Source: Aplectana chamaeleonis
Taxonomy: Eukaryota; Nematoda; Chromadorea; Rhabditida; Cosmocercidae
Direction: 5' to 3'
Assembly: GCA_029168955.1 (NCBI GenBank)
Contig: JAPDOI010000374.1
Span: 248,001-312,000, forward strand
DNA: 64,000 nt
In this document: positions 12,075 to 21,042 of the stretch, piece after piece
Layout of the letters: each line of letters starts with the position of its first letter
Numbering within the stretch: the first letter of the stretch is position 1
Translations under genes and position numbers: made by a program
Notes under the pieces: model-generated
Told to the model about the DNA's origin: nothing
Seen by the model: the letters and a program-made list of their open reading frames with translations, nothing else
Databases searched by the model: none

Positions 12075-12340
12075 ATGTAGTATAGCTGTAGAATTTCGAA
12101 AAAATGTCGAACGAACGAAAATCGAAATTTTTTCGGTCGAAATCTTTTTCAACGAACGGAAAATGAAAAAAATCCGTTCGAAAAAAATTCGAACGAACGA
12201 AATTTGAGAAAATTTCGTTCGACGAAATTTCGAACGAACGGAATCTGAAAAAAAACTTCGTAACGAACGAAAACGAACGAAATAAATTTCGAAAAATCTT
12301 TCGAAAATTTTACGAAAATTTCGTTCGTGTACAACTATAG
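12075..12340. repeat. Self-complementary AACGAA/TTCGAA array inside a TIR
   Basis: About 240 bp consist of degenerate GAACGAA, TTTCGAAA and ACGAAAA units, mostly short palindromes. The block is bounded by TAGTATAGCTGTAGAA (about 12078) and an imperfect inverse ending ACAACTATAGTATG (about 12341). Open frames here are low-complexity F/R/S strings and not credible proteins. Confidence 0.6.
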
Positions 12341-12344
12341 TATG

Positions 12345-13250
12345 CATTATACTTAGTATCCGAATCACTCCTTTTCGAATATCCGACCGGATATCCGAGG
12401 TTCGGATAATCCGATATCCGAAACTTCAAAAAAACGCATTATCTGAATCGAACCGTTTTTGGGAAATTTAAAATCGGCATTATCTGAATCGAATCATTAT
12501 CCGAAGGGTCAAAAATTTGGATAAAATCGGATAGAATTCGGATAAATTTCGGATGAAGTCGGATAAAATTAGGGTAAAATCTCGGATAAAATCGGATAAT
12601 TTTCGGATAAAGTCGGATAAAATTGCACTAGGCCGTGCCCATTCTCCGTACCGCTTTCTATTTAGTACATCAATCCAGGATTTTCCTCCTCCTTCCGAAA
12701 TCGGAAGAGTCAATGCGGCGCCGACGTGATCAAGTGAGATGACCAAGTGGCTAGTTATTAAGCGAAGAAGTTTTTTGTATAGTCGCTTTGCATACTTTTC
12801 ACTTGCTAGTTGTTCTGAAAACCTGTGTATGGATAATACTGTGCCTCCCAACGACGATAGAGTAATTGCAGTTTTGTTTTAGTATTTTTATTATTATGCA
12901 TATATGATTGAAGTTTGTACATACATATGTGAACATGCTGCGAATGCAATGAAGGACAACTGCTTGCTCAATTATGGATGTTTCCAAAGGCTTGCCTCGA
13001 GTGCCTGGTTTATTTTTCACCGTTTTGCCTCAACTTTGTTCCGAAAATATCCAAAGTAATCCGAAATTAGCCGACCGGATATCCGTATCCGAATCTTTGG
13101 AAAAATGGCATTATCTGAATCGATCTATTACTCGAAAATTTGAAAAAGCGCATTATCTGAATCGAACCAATATCCGAAAAACTTAAAGTCGGCATTATCC
13201 GAATCGATTCATTATCCGAAAAATTATCTTCGGATTACAAGTATAGTATG
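12345..13250. mobile_element. Non-autonomous element with ATCCGAAT-rich ends (copy 1, uninterrupted)
   Basis: The ends ATTATACTTAGTATCCGAA and ...TTCGGATTACAAGTATAGTA are imperfect inverses. Outer parts (12380-12640 and 13030-13240) are arrays of CGGATAA / ATTATCCGAA motifs. The middle (12640-13030) is unique non-coding sequence. A second copy lies at 39715-40870 with the same order throughout, and its two extra segments are absent here, so this copy shows the empty sites. Confidence 0.7.
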
Positions 13251-13350
13251 TATCGTCAATCACTGGACGAGGGGTCGCCGCGACGCTGCTTGGCGGGAAA
13301 AATTGCGAGCGGGAAAGCGAAGGGAGGGTGGCTATCAGAGTGAGGACCGA
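13247..13350. repeat. Dispersed repeat related to 17140-17480
   Basis: Shares GTATGTATCGTCAATCACTG, GTCGCCGCGACGCTGCTTGG and AAAAATTGCG with 17230-17290, and an AGAGTGAGGAC flank with the inverse sequence at about 16960-16985. Confidence 0.6.
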
Positions 13351-13351
13351 A

Positions 13352-13700
13352 TATTCGAGTTCGAATAAATATTCGAATTTTTCGAACGAATTTTTATTCG
13401 AACATTCGAATATTCGAAAAGTGTGAATGTTTGAACATTATTCGATTTCGACTATTCGCAAAAGGTGAAAATTCGAACATTATTCGAATTCGACTATTCG
13501 CAAAAGTTGAAAATTCGAACATTATTCGAATTCGACTATTCGCGAACGGTGAGAATTCGAACATTATTCGAATTCGACTATTCGCAAAAGGTGAAAATTC
13601 GAACATTATTCGAATTCGACTATTCGGGAAAGGTGAATATTCGAATATTATTCGAATTCGATTATTCGCAGAGGTGAATATTCGAACGTTATTCCAATTT
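13352..13700. repeat. 42-bp minisatellite, TTCGAA-rich
   Basis: About seven to eight units of period 42 bp with core ATTATTCGAATTCGACTATT followed by CGCAAAAGGTGAAAA. Because 42 is divisible by three, both strands stay open (13394-13723 minus, 13431-13853 plus). The peptides are pure repeat translations, so no gene is called. Confidence 0.8.
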
Positions 13701-14153
13701 GAATACCCGAGCTGGTTTAACAAAAAATATGAAAATCAGCTCCAATGTATGAAGGAATCGACATACCTTTCAAGACTGATGTCAGTCTCTTCATTACTCC
13801 ATTGTTCCATTTTTCCGAACGCAAGACCTAAATTTTTTCCCCACCTCGTCTGATTGTTCCATTTTTCCGAACGTTTTCTACGAGGGCGGTTCTAACAGGG
13901 GGAGCCATACGGCAATCGCACCTGGCCACTCCCATTTGTCCATGCCGCTGGGCAATGATAACACCAACCATAGCTTCGTTGGGTGGAGCCATGTACTCCA
14001 TCAACCCTCACCTCTGGGCAAGTGAAGGGGGAACCTCCATCATTGGGAAAATTGGGAAAACCGGTGACAACCGGTGAAACGCCCTGAGGCACAGGAGGAG
14101 ATGGGAATACGTGAGGGTGGGGTTTATCCCGCCGTTGACCAATCACCCACGTC
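13701..14153. other. Intergenic, weak open frame on minus strand
   Basis: The minus-strand frame 13892-14170 is Pro/Gly-rich with scattered Cys. It has no recognisable fold, and its 5' end runs into a MITE. No support for a gene. Confidence 0.3.
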
Positions 14154-14157
14154 TTAA

Positions 14158-14641
14158 AGGCACAGTACACCGTCAGATATGAATTTCGAGATTTTCGTAT
14201 AATTGTATAGAAGACCCCTTGTGTATAACACGTGCCAAATGCCTGATCTCATTTCCTCCAAATAAGCGAGATATAAGCGACCACCACAGGCCCGGCCCTC
14301 TTCGCTCACCACCACAGGCCCGACCCTTTTACAGATTTTCGAACTCAATAGCGGCTCGATGGATGGATGAATTCCAACGAGTCGTCGTTCTTCAGTCCAT
14401 CACCGTTCTGTCTCCTTATCCTGGCTTTCTCTCACGCAATGATTGCGAATGGAGAGAAATACAGGCCTGAGACAACTCGCCCACCAATTTTTCACCCTCA
14501 AAATCTAAGCATCTTTGAAGAGCCATAACTCTGTTCAAAGGGGATCTTGAACGATTTCAGACATACCACTGTGATCAGCGTGTGACTCTCTCCAAGAAAA
14601 GCATAAAATCTGAAAATTAATTTTTCGGGTGTCCTGTGCCT
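14158..14641. mobile_element. TTAA foldback MITE (AGGCACAG ends)
   Basis: Exact TTAA on both sides (14154-14157 and 14642-14645). Starts AGGCACAGTACACCGTCAGA and ends GTCCTGTGCCT. It aligns with 8968-9440 over nearly the full length. Confidence 0.8.
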
Positions 14642-14999
14642 TTAAGTGAAGGAGAGACGTCTGTCGATTGGCCGACGGAGCAATAAACTCCGCCCCGTAC
14701 TCCGATCTCCCCCCAGTACACGCCTCGAAAAAGAATGAAAGTCACCCAACTTTCATGCAAGTCATTTTCAAGATTGTGTGGGTGTCACTGCCGGTTTTTC
14801 GTCCATAACTTTTTTGTGCTTGGAGATATAATTCTGCGTCAACTTGTGCTTCCAGTTTGAAAAACTATTCTCGATCCTCCAGCCTTATTCATTTTACGAA
14901 ACACCGGTTTTTTGCCTATAACTCTTTAAACTGGTGAGAGTTGTTTTTGAAATCTACGTAAAATTCTGCGTCGAATGATATTTCGGATTCCTAACTTTG

Positions 15000-15690
15000 C
15001 TCGCTCCATACTCTGAGAGGATCCCCGCGATCGTTAACTGATAGAATCTCCGGTTTCTGGTAGGGACCGAGAGGATTCTAGCATGGGGCTATCGCGCAAC
15101 GATCGCGAAATTCTGCCAGTCTCAAACCGAGAGTGTACCACGTTCGTTCATCGATGCTCCCACGATGCTCTATAGCAAAACCGCGAGGAGTCGAGCCTGG
15201 GCCTATCACGGAACAATTGCGAGATCCTACCAGTTTCAACCTGAGGGCGAATCGCGTCTATACATTGACGTATTCTGGGCGTCACATCGCGGATCCGCGA
15301 CGAACCGAGCCCGGAACTATCGCGGGACGGTCGCGAGATCCTGCCATCCTCCACCCCTGATCGTACCGCGTCCAGGCCGTCTCGATGTTTCACCCGAGCG
15401 AGTGTTGCCTATCAGATCAACACGAAGCTATAAGGTATTGCCCTCGCCGCGTTTCGCGCTGCTTTACAAATCTGCACAAGATGAGAACGCGGGAGCGGGG
15501 GGAGACGATCACGGTACCATCGCGGATCGCGAGTGTACCACGGTATTAGCGCCGTAAACCTCTCAACGATCGCGGTATTATCACGGTATGAGAACGAGAA
15601 TGTCAACGGATGAGTCGATTGGGTAACTATCGCGGAACGAACGCGAATCACGGGAGCATCACGGTACTAACGCAAAAGATTCTCTCAGAG
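15000..15690. repeat. Degenerate GC-rich repeats with ATCGCG motifs
   Basis: At least five imperfect units are recognisable by CTATCGCGCAACGATCGCGA-type cores (about 15088, 15204, 15318, 15510, 15628), spaced roughly 110 to 190 bp, and several are followed by GATCCTGCCA or a variant. The motif is itself near-palindromic. Composition is GC-richer than the flanks. Open frames through it are Arg/Pro-rich and shift between units, so coding is unlikely. Confidence 0.55.
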
Positions 15691-15759
15691 TAAGCCAGCC
15701 AGGTCGGTGGAGCCTAACCCCGTTGTTGGCTCCAGCAGAACTCTGCGCCTCTCCTTCAA

Positions 15760-16242
15760 AGGCAGAGTTCACGATGATTTTCATCCGCGAGTTTTTGACA
15801 TAAAACAATGCGCTAGCCTCCAAGTGTTACCAAAATTACGAAGAAATGGCGAGAAACGCATTAAAACGTCGTATTTCAGTGAGATTATTCTTTAACATGG
15901 GCCAGTTGTCCGGTCGGATAAACATGTTAATGGTGGTTGTCACCGTTGGAAAACTGTGTCGATCGAAAATAGAAGAATATTTCATGCAAAGCAGAATCAG
16001 TTAGGGCTCTAAGGAAGGAACGGAGCAATAGAGAGTAAAGAATTGCAAAGGACGCGTCCACAAAAGATTTCATTGTCACATAAACAATTCCTGTGATACT
16101 TAAGAGGCGGGGTGATACTTAAGGATTTCGCGTACTTCTGTTGCGTTTTTCTCAATTTCTACGTCATTTCAGATCCACCCGGGGGCCAGTTAATCGATAT
16201 AGCGAATAATCTCAAAATTAAAGATTGTCGTGAACACTGCCT
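15760..16242. mobile_element. TTAA foldback MITE (AGGCAG ends)
   Basis: Preceded by TCAA and followed by TTAA (16243-16246). Starts AGGCAGAGTTCACGATGA and ends GTCGTGAACACTGCCT. The interior shares about 300 bp with 8163-8474. Confidence 0.75.
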
Positions 16243-16246
16243 TTAA

Positions 16247-16544
16247 ACCATAGAGGCGAAAGCACCCTCTGGAGATAACTATGGAGCTCGGCTCCACCAA
16301 TCTCGCTGGCTTATGGTGCAGGCAAAGTCAGTAAGGTCCTCGAATAAGCTCCTTAGGCTAAGCTACAGAGAAAAAGTTGATTTTGCAGCATCCTTTGCAT
16401 TGTAGCCCGTACAGGTCTAGAGATGAGTCGTGCCTTATTAATTCCAATTGTAAGTGGAAATAAAGCTCTAGAAGAAGAATTCAACTTGTTAGTGCCGCTC
16501 ACTTCGCAGTTGCGCGATAATGCTATGGATGCTTAAATTATTCG
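16247..16544. other. Short unique stretch, nothing recognised
   Basis: No open frame with a domain signature and no repeat matches. Confidence 0.35.
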
Positions 16545-16957
16545 TCATTCGAATATTCGAATTTTGAATATTCGTTCGTTCGAAATAAAAAATGAACGAA
16601 TTTATTCGACATTCGTTCGTTCGGAATAAAAAATGAACGAATTTACTCGAAATTCGTTCGTTCGGATAAAAAAATGAACGAATTTATTCGAAATTCGTTC
16701 GTTCGAAATAAAAAGTGAACGAATTTCTTCGAAATTCGTTCGTTCGGAATAAAAAATGAACGAATTTATTCGAAATTCGTTCGTTCGGAATAAAAAATGA
16801 ACGAATTTATTCGAAATTCGTTCGTTCGGAATAAAAAATGAACGAATTCATTCGAAATTCGTTCGTTCGGAATAAAAAATGAACGAATTTAATCGAAATT
16901 CGTTCGTTCGAAATAAAAAATGAACGAATTTTTTCGGAATTCGTTCGTTCGGTCTCT
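16545..16957. repeat. 41-bp minisatellite, GTTCGTTCG-rich
   Basis: About ten units of 41 bp with the order GAACGAATTTATTCGAAATT then CGTTCGTTCGGAATAAAAAAT. Each unit is strongly self-complementary. It is followed by GGTCTCTTTCTAAAAAGTCC and an inverse of the AGAGTGAGGAC flank seen at 13340, so the arrays at 13352 and 16545 probably belong to related elements in opposite orientation. Confidence 0.8.
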
Positions 16958-17139
16958 TTCTAAAAAGTCCTCACTCTAGTGGCTATCGATCAGACGATTT
17001 TCGCGCACAACTGCTGAGCGCGGCTATCTCCCTGTGAGACACCAACGATAGCTCAGGGTGACGCTGAAGCACACTAACAACTTGCATATTGGGAGTCTCT
17101 CTCAAGTAGGAAGCCGCGCTAAGCAATCCTGTGCGAAAT

Positions 17140-17480
17140 CATTCGATCAACAGCCATCCTCCCTTCGTTTTCCCGCGCGCAATTTTCCTCACAAAGCAGC
17201 GTCGCGGCTCCCCCTGCAGTGATTGACGATATGTATCGTCAATTACTGGATGAGGGATCGCCGCGACGCTGCTTGGCGGTAAAAATTGCGCGATCCATAG
17301 CCACTCTCCCTTCGTTCTCCCGCCAAGCAGCGTCGCGGCGATCCCTCATCCAGTTATGGACTATATGAATCGTCGGTGTCATGCAGCCAGTGGATCGATA
17401 ACGGTCATCCATTCATTTTACCGCCCGCAAGTTTTTCCGCCAAGAGGCGTCGCGACTTTCTAATTCAATGTCGCGGGCCA
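17140..17480. repeat. Inverted repeat cluster around GCAGCGTCGCGG
   Basis: ATCGCCGCGACGCTGCTTGG (about 17260-17279) is followed by its inverse at about 17320-17343, making a hairpin with a loop of about 45 bp. Flanking degenerate copies sit at about 17200 and 17450. Related copies are at 13247-13310 and, diverged, at 2693-2775. Confidence 0.6.
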
Positions 17481-18091
17481 TTCGTAAACATAGTTTGCAG
17501 GCAAAAAGCTAAGCTCTAAACATTAAGAGGTACAATACCGCTCGTAGGATTTGGTCAGAAAGCGAGCGAGGTCGGATTTTCGCGTCTTTTTCGTCTTTTT
17601 CATATAACTCGCTTCAAACTCAACTTTGAGCGAGGCCAGGGTGATATTCATGATCCTGGCGTCGAGGGCTACCCAAAGGTTAAGCCATCGTGGTGGTTAC
17701 GTTGAGAACAATAGACGTTTCGCTATTAGCCAGGTTTATAATTACGGTACCATGGCGGATCGGGCGGTACCATTTCTGTGTGCGTTTCCCTTTGTCTACG
17801 GTATATAGAGAACATGTTGATTGCGAAACTTTGATGATTTTCAACGAACCCCCGAGAATGGCTATATCATTGGATAGTCCCAACTCAAGCATCATGAATA
17901 TCTCCCACGTTTCGCTCAGAGTTGGCTTTGAAGCGAGTGAGATTCCATGTTTGGCTGTCTTGAAACCTGGGCATGAGTTGAACGTACTTTTGTGATTCTT
18001 TGCCGTGCAGGTTTGATAAACGGTGAAACTGGTTTATTAGTGACCTGACGTTTCGAACAAATCGTCGTTTTCGAAGGCCTGAAAGCGCTAA

Positions 18092-18403
18092 AAACTTTAG
18101 TGACCTGTGAGTTGCTCCATCAAGCGCTTCTCCCTCTACGACAAGTTCAACAAGCCCCAAAAAACTTGAGTAAGCCACCGAAATCAGCACAGAAACCCAC
18201 CCACGCCAGTTCCACCAACGACGAGCTCCCGTATCGACCAGATAGACCGCAAGCCAGGAGACAAGTGAACCCTCCTGGTCATACACGGCTGATCGTGCTA
18301 TAGCTGGCACAGCGGTATGAATGGTAGGAAGTCACTAGTAATGGAAATGCACTCATTTCTATTATTGAGTCTGGGGGAGCGGGACATGATATAGAAGGCC
18401 TCC
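18092..18403 (-). repeat. Left arm: inverted 312-bp copy of the Penelope 3' end
   Basis: Reverse complement of 19121-19432. The inner junction falls right after GGCCTCC (18397-18403), where the copy ends and sequence leading into the reverse transcriptase/endonuclease linker begins. Mismatches seen include CGGTATGAATGG against CGATATGAATGG and CATACACGG against CATTCACGG. Confidence 0.85.
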
Positions 18404-18425
18404 TTTCCTGAATACGCGAATAAGT

Positions 18426-19226
18426 GTGACTGCTGGTGCATACAGAGTGAAATGGTATCGCAAGGAAACCTCCAAGAACATCGTCATTCACGCAACATCT
18501 GCGCACCCTGGAGCCGTGAAATGCGCCGTGATTCGGAACATGTTCAGAACTGCCAATCATGTCTGTACGGGAGACGAAGAGCGAGAAGAGTCGCGCAGAC
18601 TGGCTGGTGCTGCTACTCGTCTGAATGGATATATTGCGCAGCGACGGGACCGTGGCAGAAGAGTGAGGCTCCCGAATCGAATCGACAACAAAGTGCCTCT
18701 GCAGCTACCGTTCTTTTCCGACAGAGTGAGTGCAGCTATACGGCAATGTATTGCGCGTGCGGACCTCAGCGATGATGTAGCTCTCATAAACATCCCTCGG
18801 GACAACATAAAGCGGCAACTTGTACGCAACCGGCTCTACGACCGCACTTGCGACACGGAAAATTGCACAGTATGTCCAAACGGAGCAGAAGGCGATTGCT
18901 TATTGAGCGGTGTCATCTACCAGCTTCAGTGCACGTCCTGCATAGGGGAAACGGGAAGAATGCTGAACATTCGTGTCAAGGAGCACCTAGCAGGAAAGCG
19001 GTGCAAAAATACATTAACTCCCCTTGGAAAACACAGGCAAGAAGAGCATGGTGGAGTTGATTTTGACATCAAATGCACGATTCTAAGTCGTGAGGAGGAT
19101 ATTGGAGCGAGGAAAGCACTGGAGGCCTTCTATATCATGTCCCGCTCCCCCAGACTCAATAATAGAAATGAGTGCATTTCCATTACTAGTGACTTCCTAC
19201 CATTCATATCGCTGTGCCAGCTATAG
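18426..19226 (+). pseudogene. Penelope-like GIY-YIG endonuclease domain (C-terminal fragment)
   Basis: The 266-residue open frame begins within the linker after the lost reverse transcriptase: residues about 26-45 hold HPGAVK...RNMFRTA, a segment typically found just before the endonuclease. A Cys-rich zinc-finger-like stretch follows (Cys 142, 147, 150, 158). The nuclease shows GVIY (162-165), then CIGETGR (172-178, the YIG half with Cys for Tyr), the Arg of NIRVKEH, a histidine at LGKH, and the late Glu of KALEAFYIM with the Asn of RLNN. In intact elements this nuclease nicks DNA for target-primed reverse transcription. The assigned ATG is only the first Met in the frame, not a real start. 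The frame is undamaged but the protein is a fragment. Confidence 0.85.
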
Positions 19227-19432
19227 CACGATCAGCCGTGAATGACCAGGAGGGTTCACTTGTCTCCTGGCTTGCGGTCTATCTGGTCGATACGGGAGCT
19301 CGTCGTTGGTGGAACTGGCGTGGGTGGGTTTCTGTGCTGATTTCGGTGGCTTACTCAAGTTTTTTGGGGCTTGTTGAACTTGTCGTAGAGGGAGAAGCGC
19401 TTGATGGAGCAACTCACAGGTCACTAAAGTTT
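19121..19432 (+). repeat. Right arm of the Penelope inverted repeat
   Basis: Covers the last 35 codons of the endonuclease frame and about 200 bp of 3' non-coding sequence. Inverse of 18092-18403. Confidence 0.85.
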
Positions 19433-19502
19433 CACTAAAGTTATTCAAAAAAGACGAAAAAGACGCGAAAACCCGACCTTAATCACTTTCTGACCAAATC
19501 TT

Positions 19503-20757
19503 ATGGGCGGTAGACTTTTTAGGCTTTCTGAATAAATGAGCGCATCGATTTTTTTGAGACATTCTCTGATTTTTCACTGAAAGCAAGGTTTCGGGATTTG
19601 TCTGATAAGGAATTTGTATTCTCATTTGACATTGCGGCCCAAACTAATCAACATTTACGGGGTGAAGGCATTGAAGAAGAAACAGAAATTATATACTTGA
19701 TTACATCATAGGCGAAAATTGGCAAAAAAAAACTTGTGTCGGAATCTTAAGATTTCTTGAGTATGTAACATTCTGGACGGTTGTTGTTCTGGTAAGCCAC
19801 GAGGGAAATCAAAAAGCAACTCTGACAACTATCCCTTCCATGGTCCCATTTCCGAATGCCTCCCTCCCTTCCTTTCTGTTTAACCTTAAAATAGATTTGA
19901 TGTTGCCACATTTCTTGGATGGTTGTCATTCACAGATTCAGTTCAAAAAAAACGTAGATCAACTCCTTCAGGAATTCTCACTCAGAGGCAACTTTTGCGA
20001 CATCATCATTCACATAACGAAATGAGGTAGAGTAGGATGTAAGAGGGTTCGTGTTTCCTGGTGATGCACGACCTATCCAAAATTCATGATGCGGCGGTCG
20101 TGGTCTTAGAATCACTAACAGATTCTTTGCGATTCAGATTCTGAGAGAGAGAAAAATCACCAGCGATTCATTGGTAATTCCTTTACCTTTTCTGTTTCTC
20201 AAGGTCACCTACATGAAATGAAATTTTGTTCTATATAGAACATAGCAGTGTTTTGATAAGTCGGAGGTTCATTGGTATCCTCAGTGTCATTCGACCACAG
20301 TCAGGTAATGGCCTCCGAATTATTGGGTCGATGGCCATCATCTCTAAGTGTTCCCGTGTAAGAAGTTTTCCGCTAAAAATGTAGCGTCACGGCTTCCTAA
20401 CTGCATGACACAGACCTGATGTGGCTCGTGAGGAGAGTTGAATTTTCTAGGGTGAAGATAGGCGTCCGTTTTGGTTCTTTCAGAAGCGTTTTCACATCTC
20501 AATTTGTTACTGCTAAAGAAAGCCCCGATTCGGGTAACGGTGGGATTTTCTCGTTCCGAAAACCGAAGTTCCGCGCATTTCTGTGCGTTGCGCACCCGAT
20601 TTCCGAAAACCGAGAAACAACTTCTGTTCCGAAACCCGAGAACCGATTTCCGGAATTTTGAATTTTTATTCCGCTCATCCCTGACCCGAGTAACCCCAGA
20701 AAATAGTTTCGAGCCAAATCTGAAAAAATTTGTGGATGCCCTAGAAATTGTCTGATG
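19503..20757. other. Intergenic, no supported gene
   Basis: Several short open frames are present. The 20344-20823 minus frame and its plus-strand partners lie in a stretch with repeated GTTCCGAAAACCGA-type words (20550-20660), which look like simple degenerate repeats rather than coding sequence. Confidence 0.4.
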
Positions 20758-20761
20758 GGTA

Positions 20762-21040
20762 CTGTGCTTCTCTGGGCCAAATTCCGGTCCGCAATTGCGT
20801 CTCGACACGCTTTGCTGCCGCACGCGCTCGAGTCAGTCGGGTTTCCAACGCCAAAGCCGACTCGATGTGGCTTTTTAATACAATTTTCTCTAATTTTTCT
20901 TAGTTTCCAGTTTTCGAAACACACCTAGAGTTAGCAGATCGGCGGCTGCGGCGCTGGAAGCTCTTCCGACTCGGGAGCGTGCGGCCGCAAAGCGTGTCGA
21001 GACGCATTTGCGGACCGGAATTTGGCCCAGATAAGCACAG
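20762..21040. mobile_element. TA-flanked MITE (copy 1), long terminal inverted repeats
   Basis: TA at 20760-20761 and 21041-21042. Ends CTGTGCTTCTCTGGGCCAAA and inverse. The inverted arms extend about 90 bp (CCGGTCCGCAATTGCGTCTC, CACGC, GCCGCACGCGCT). A second copy at 58636-58912 aligns over the full length. TA targets point to Tc1/mariner-type mobilisation. Confidence 0.75.
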
Positions 21041-21042
21041 TA

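Larger units (their letters stand above)
17549..19502 (+). mobile_element. Penelope-like element, 5'-truncated, with inverted copy of its 3' end
   Basis: The plus-strand GIY-YIG ORF (18426-19226) is flanked by a 312-bp inverted pair: 18092-18403 is a near-identical reverse copy of 19121-19432, with only a few mismatches. The duplicated part includes the last coding residues and 3' sequence. A second inverse pair lies further out: about 17549-17607 against 19437-19502, starting GATTTGGTCAGAAAG. Between 17607 and 18091 is an extra segment that itself contains an inverse pair (about 17607-17653 and 17895-17942). Partial copies of the element joined head to tail or head to head are a known habit of Penelope-like elements. 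The reverse transcriptase domain is missing. Confidence 0.8.

Noticed and set aside
13431..13853. Plus-strand 140-residue frame
   Set aside because: Mostly translation of the 42-bp TTCGAA minisatellite.
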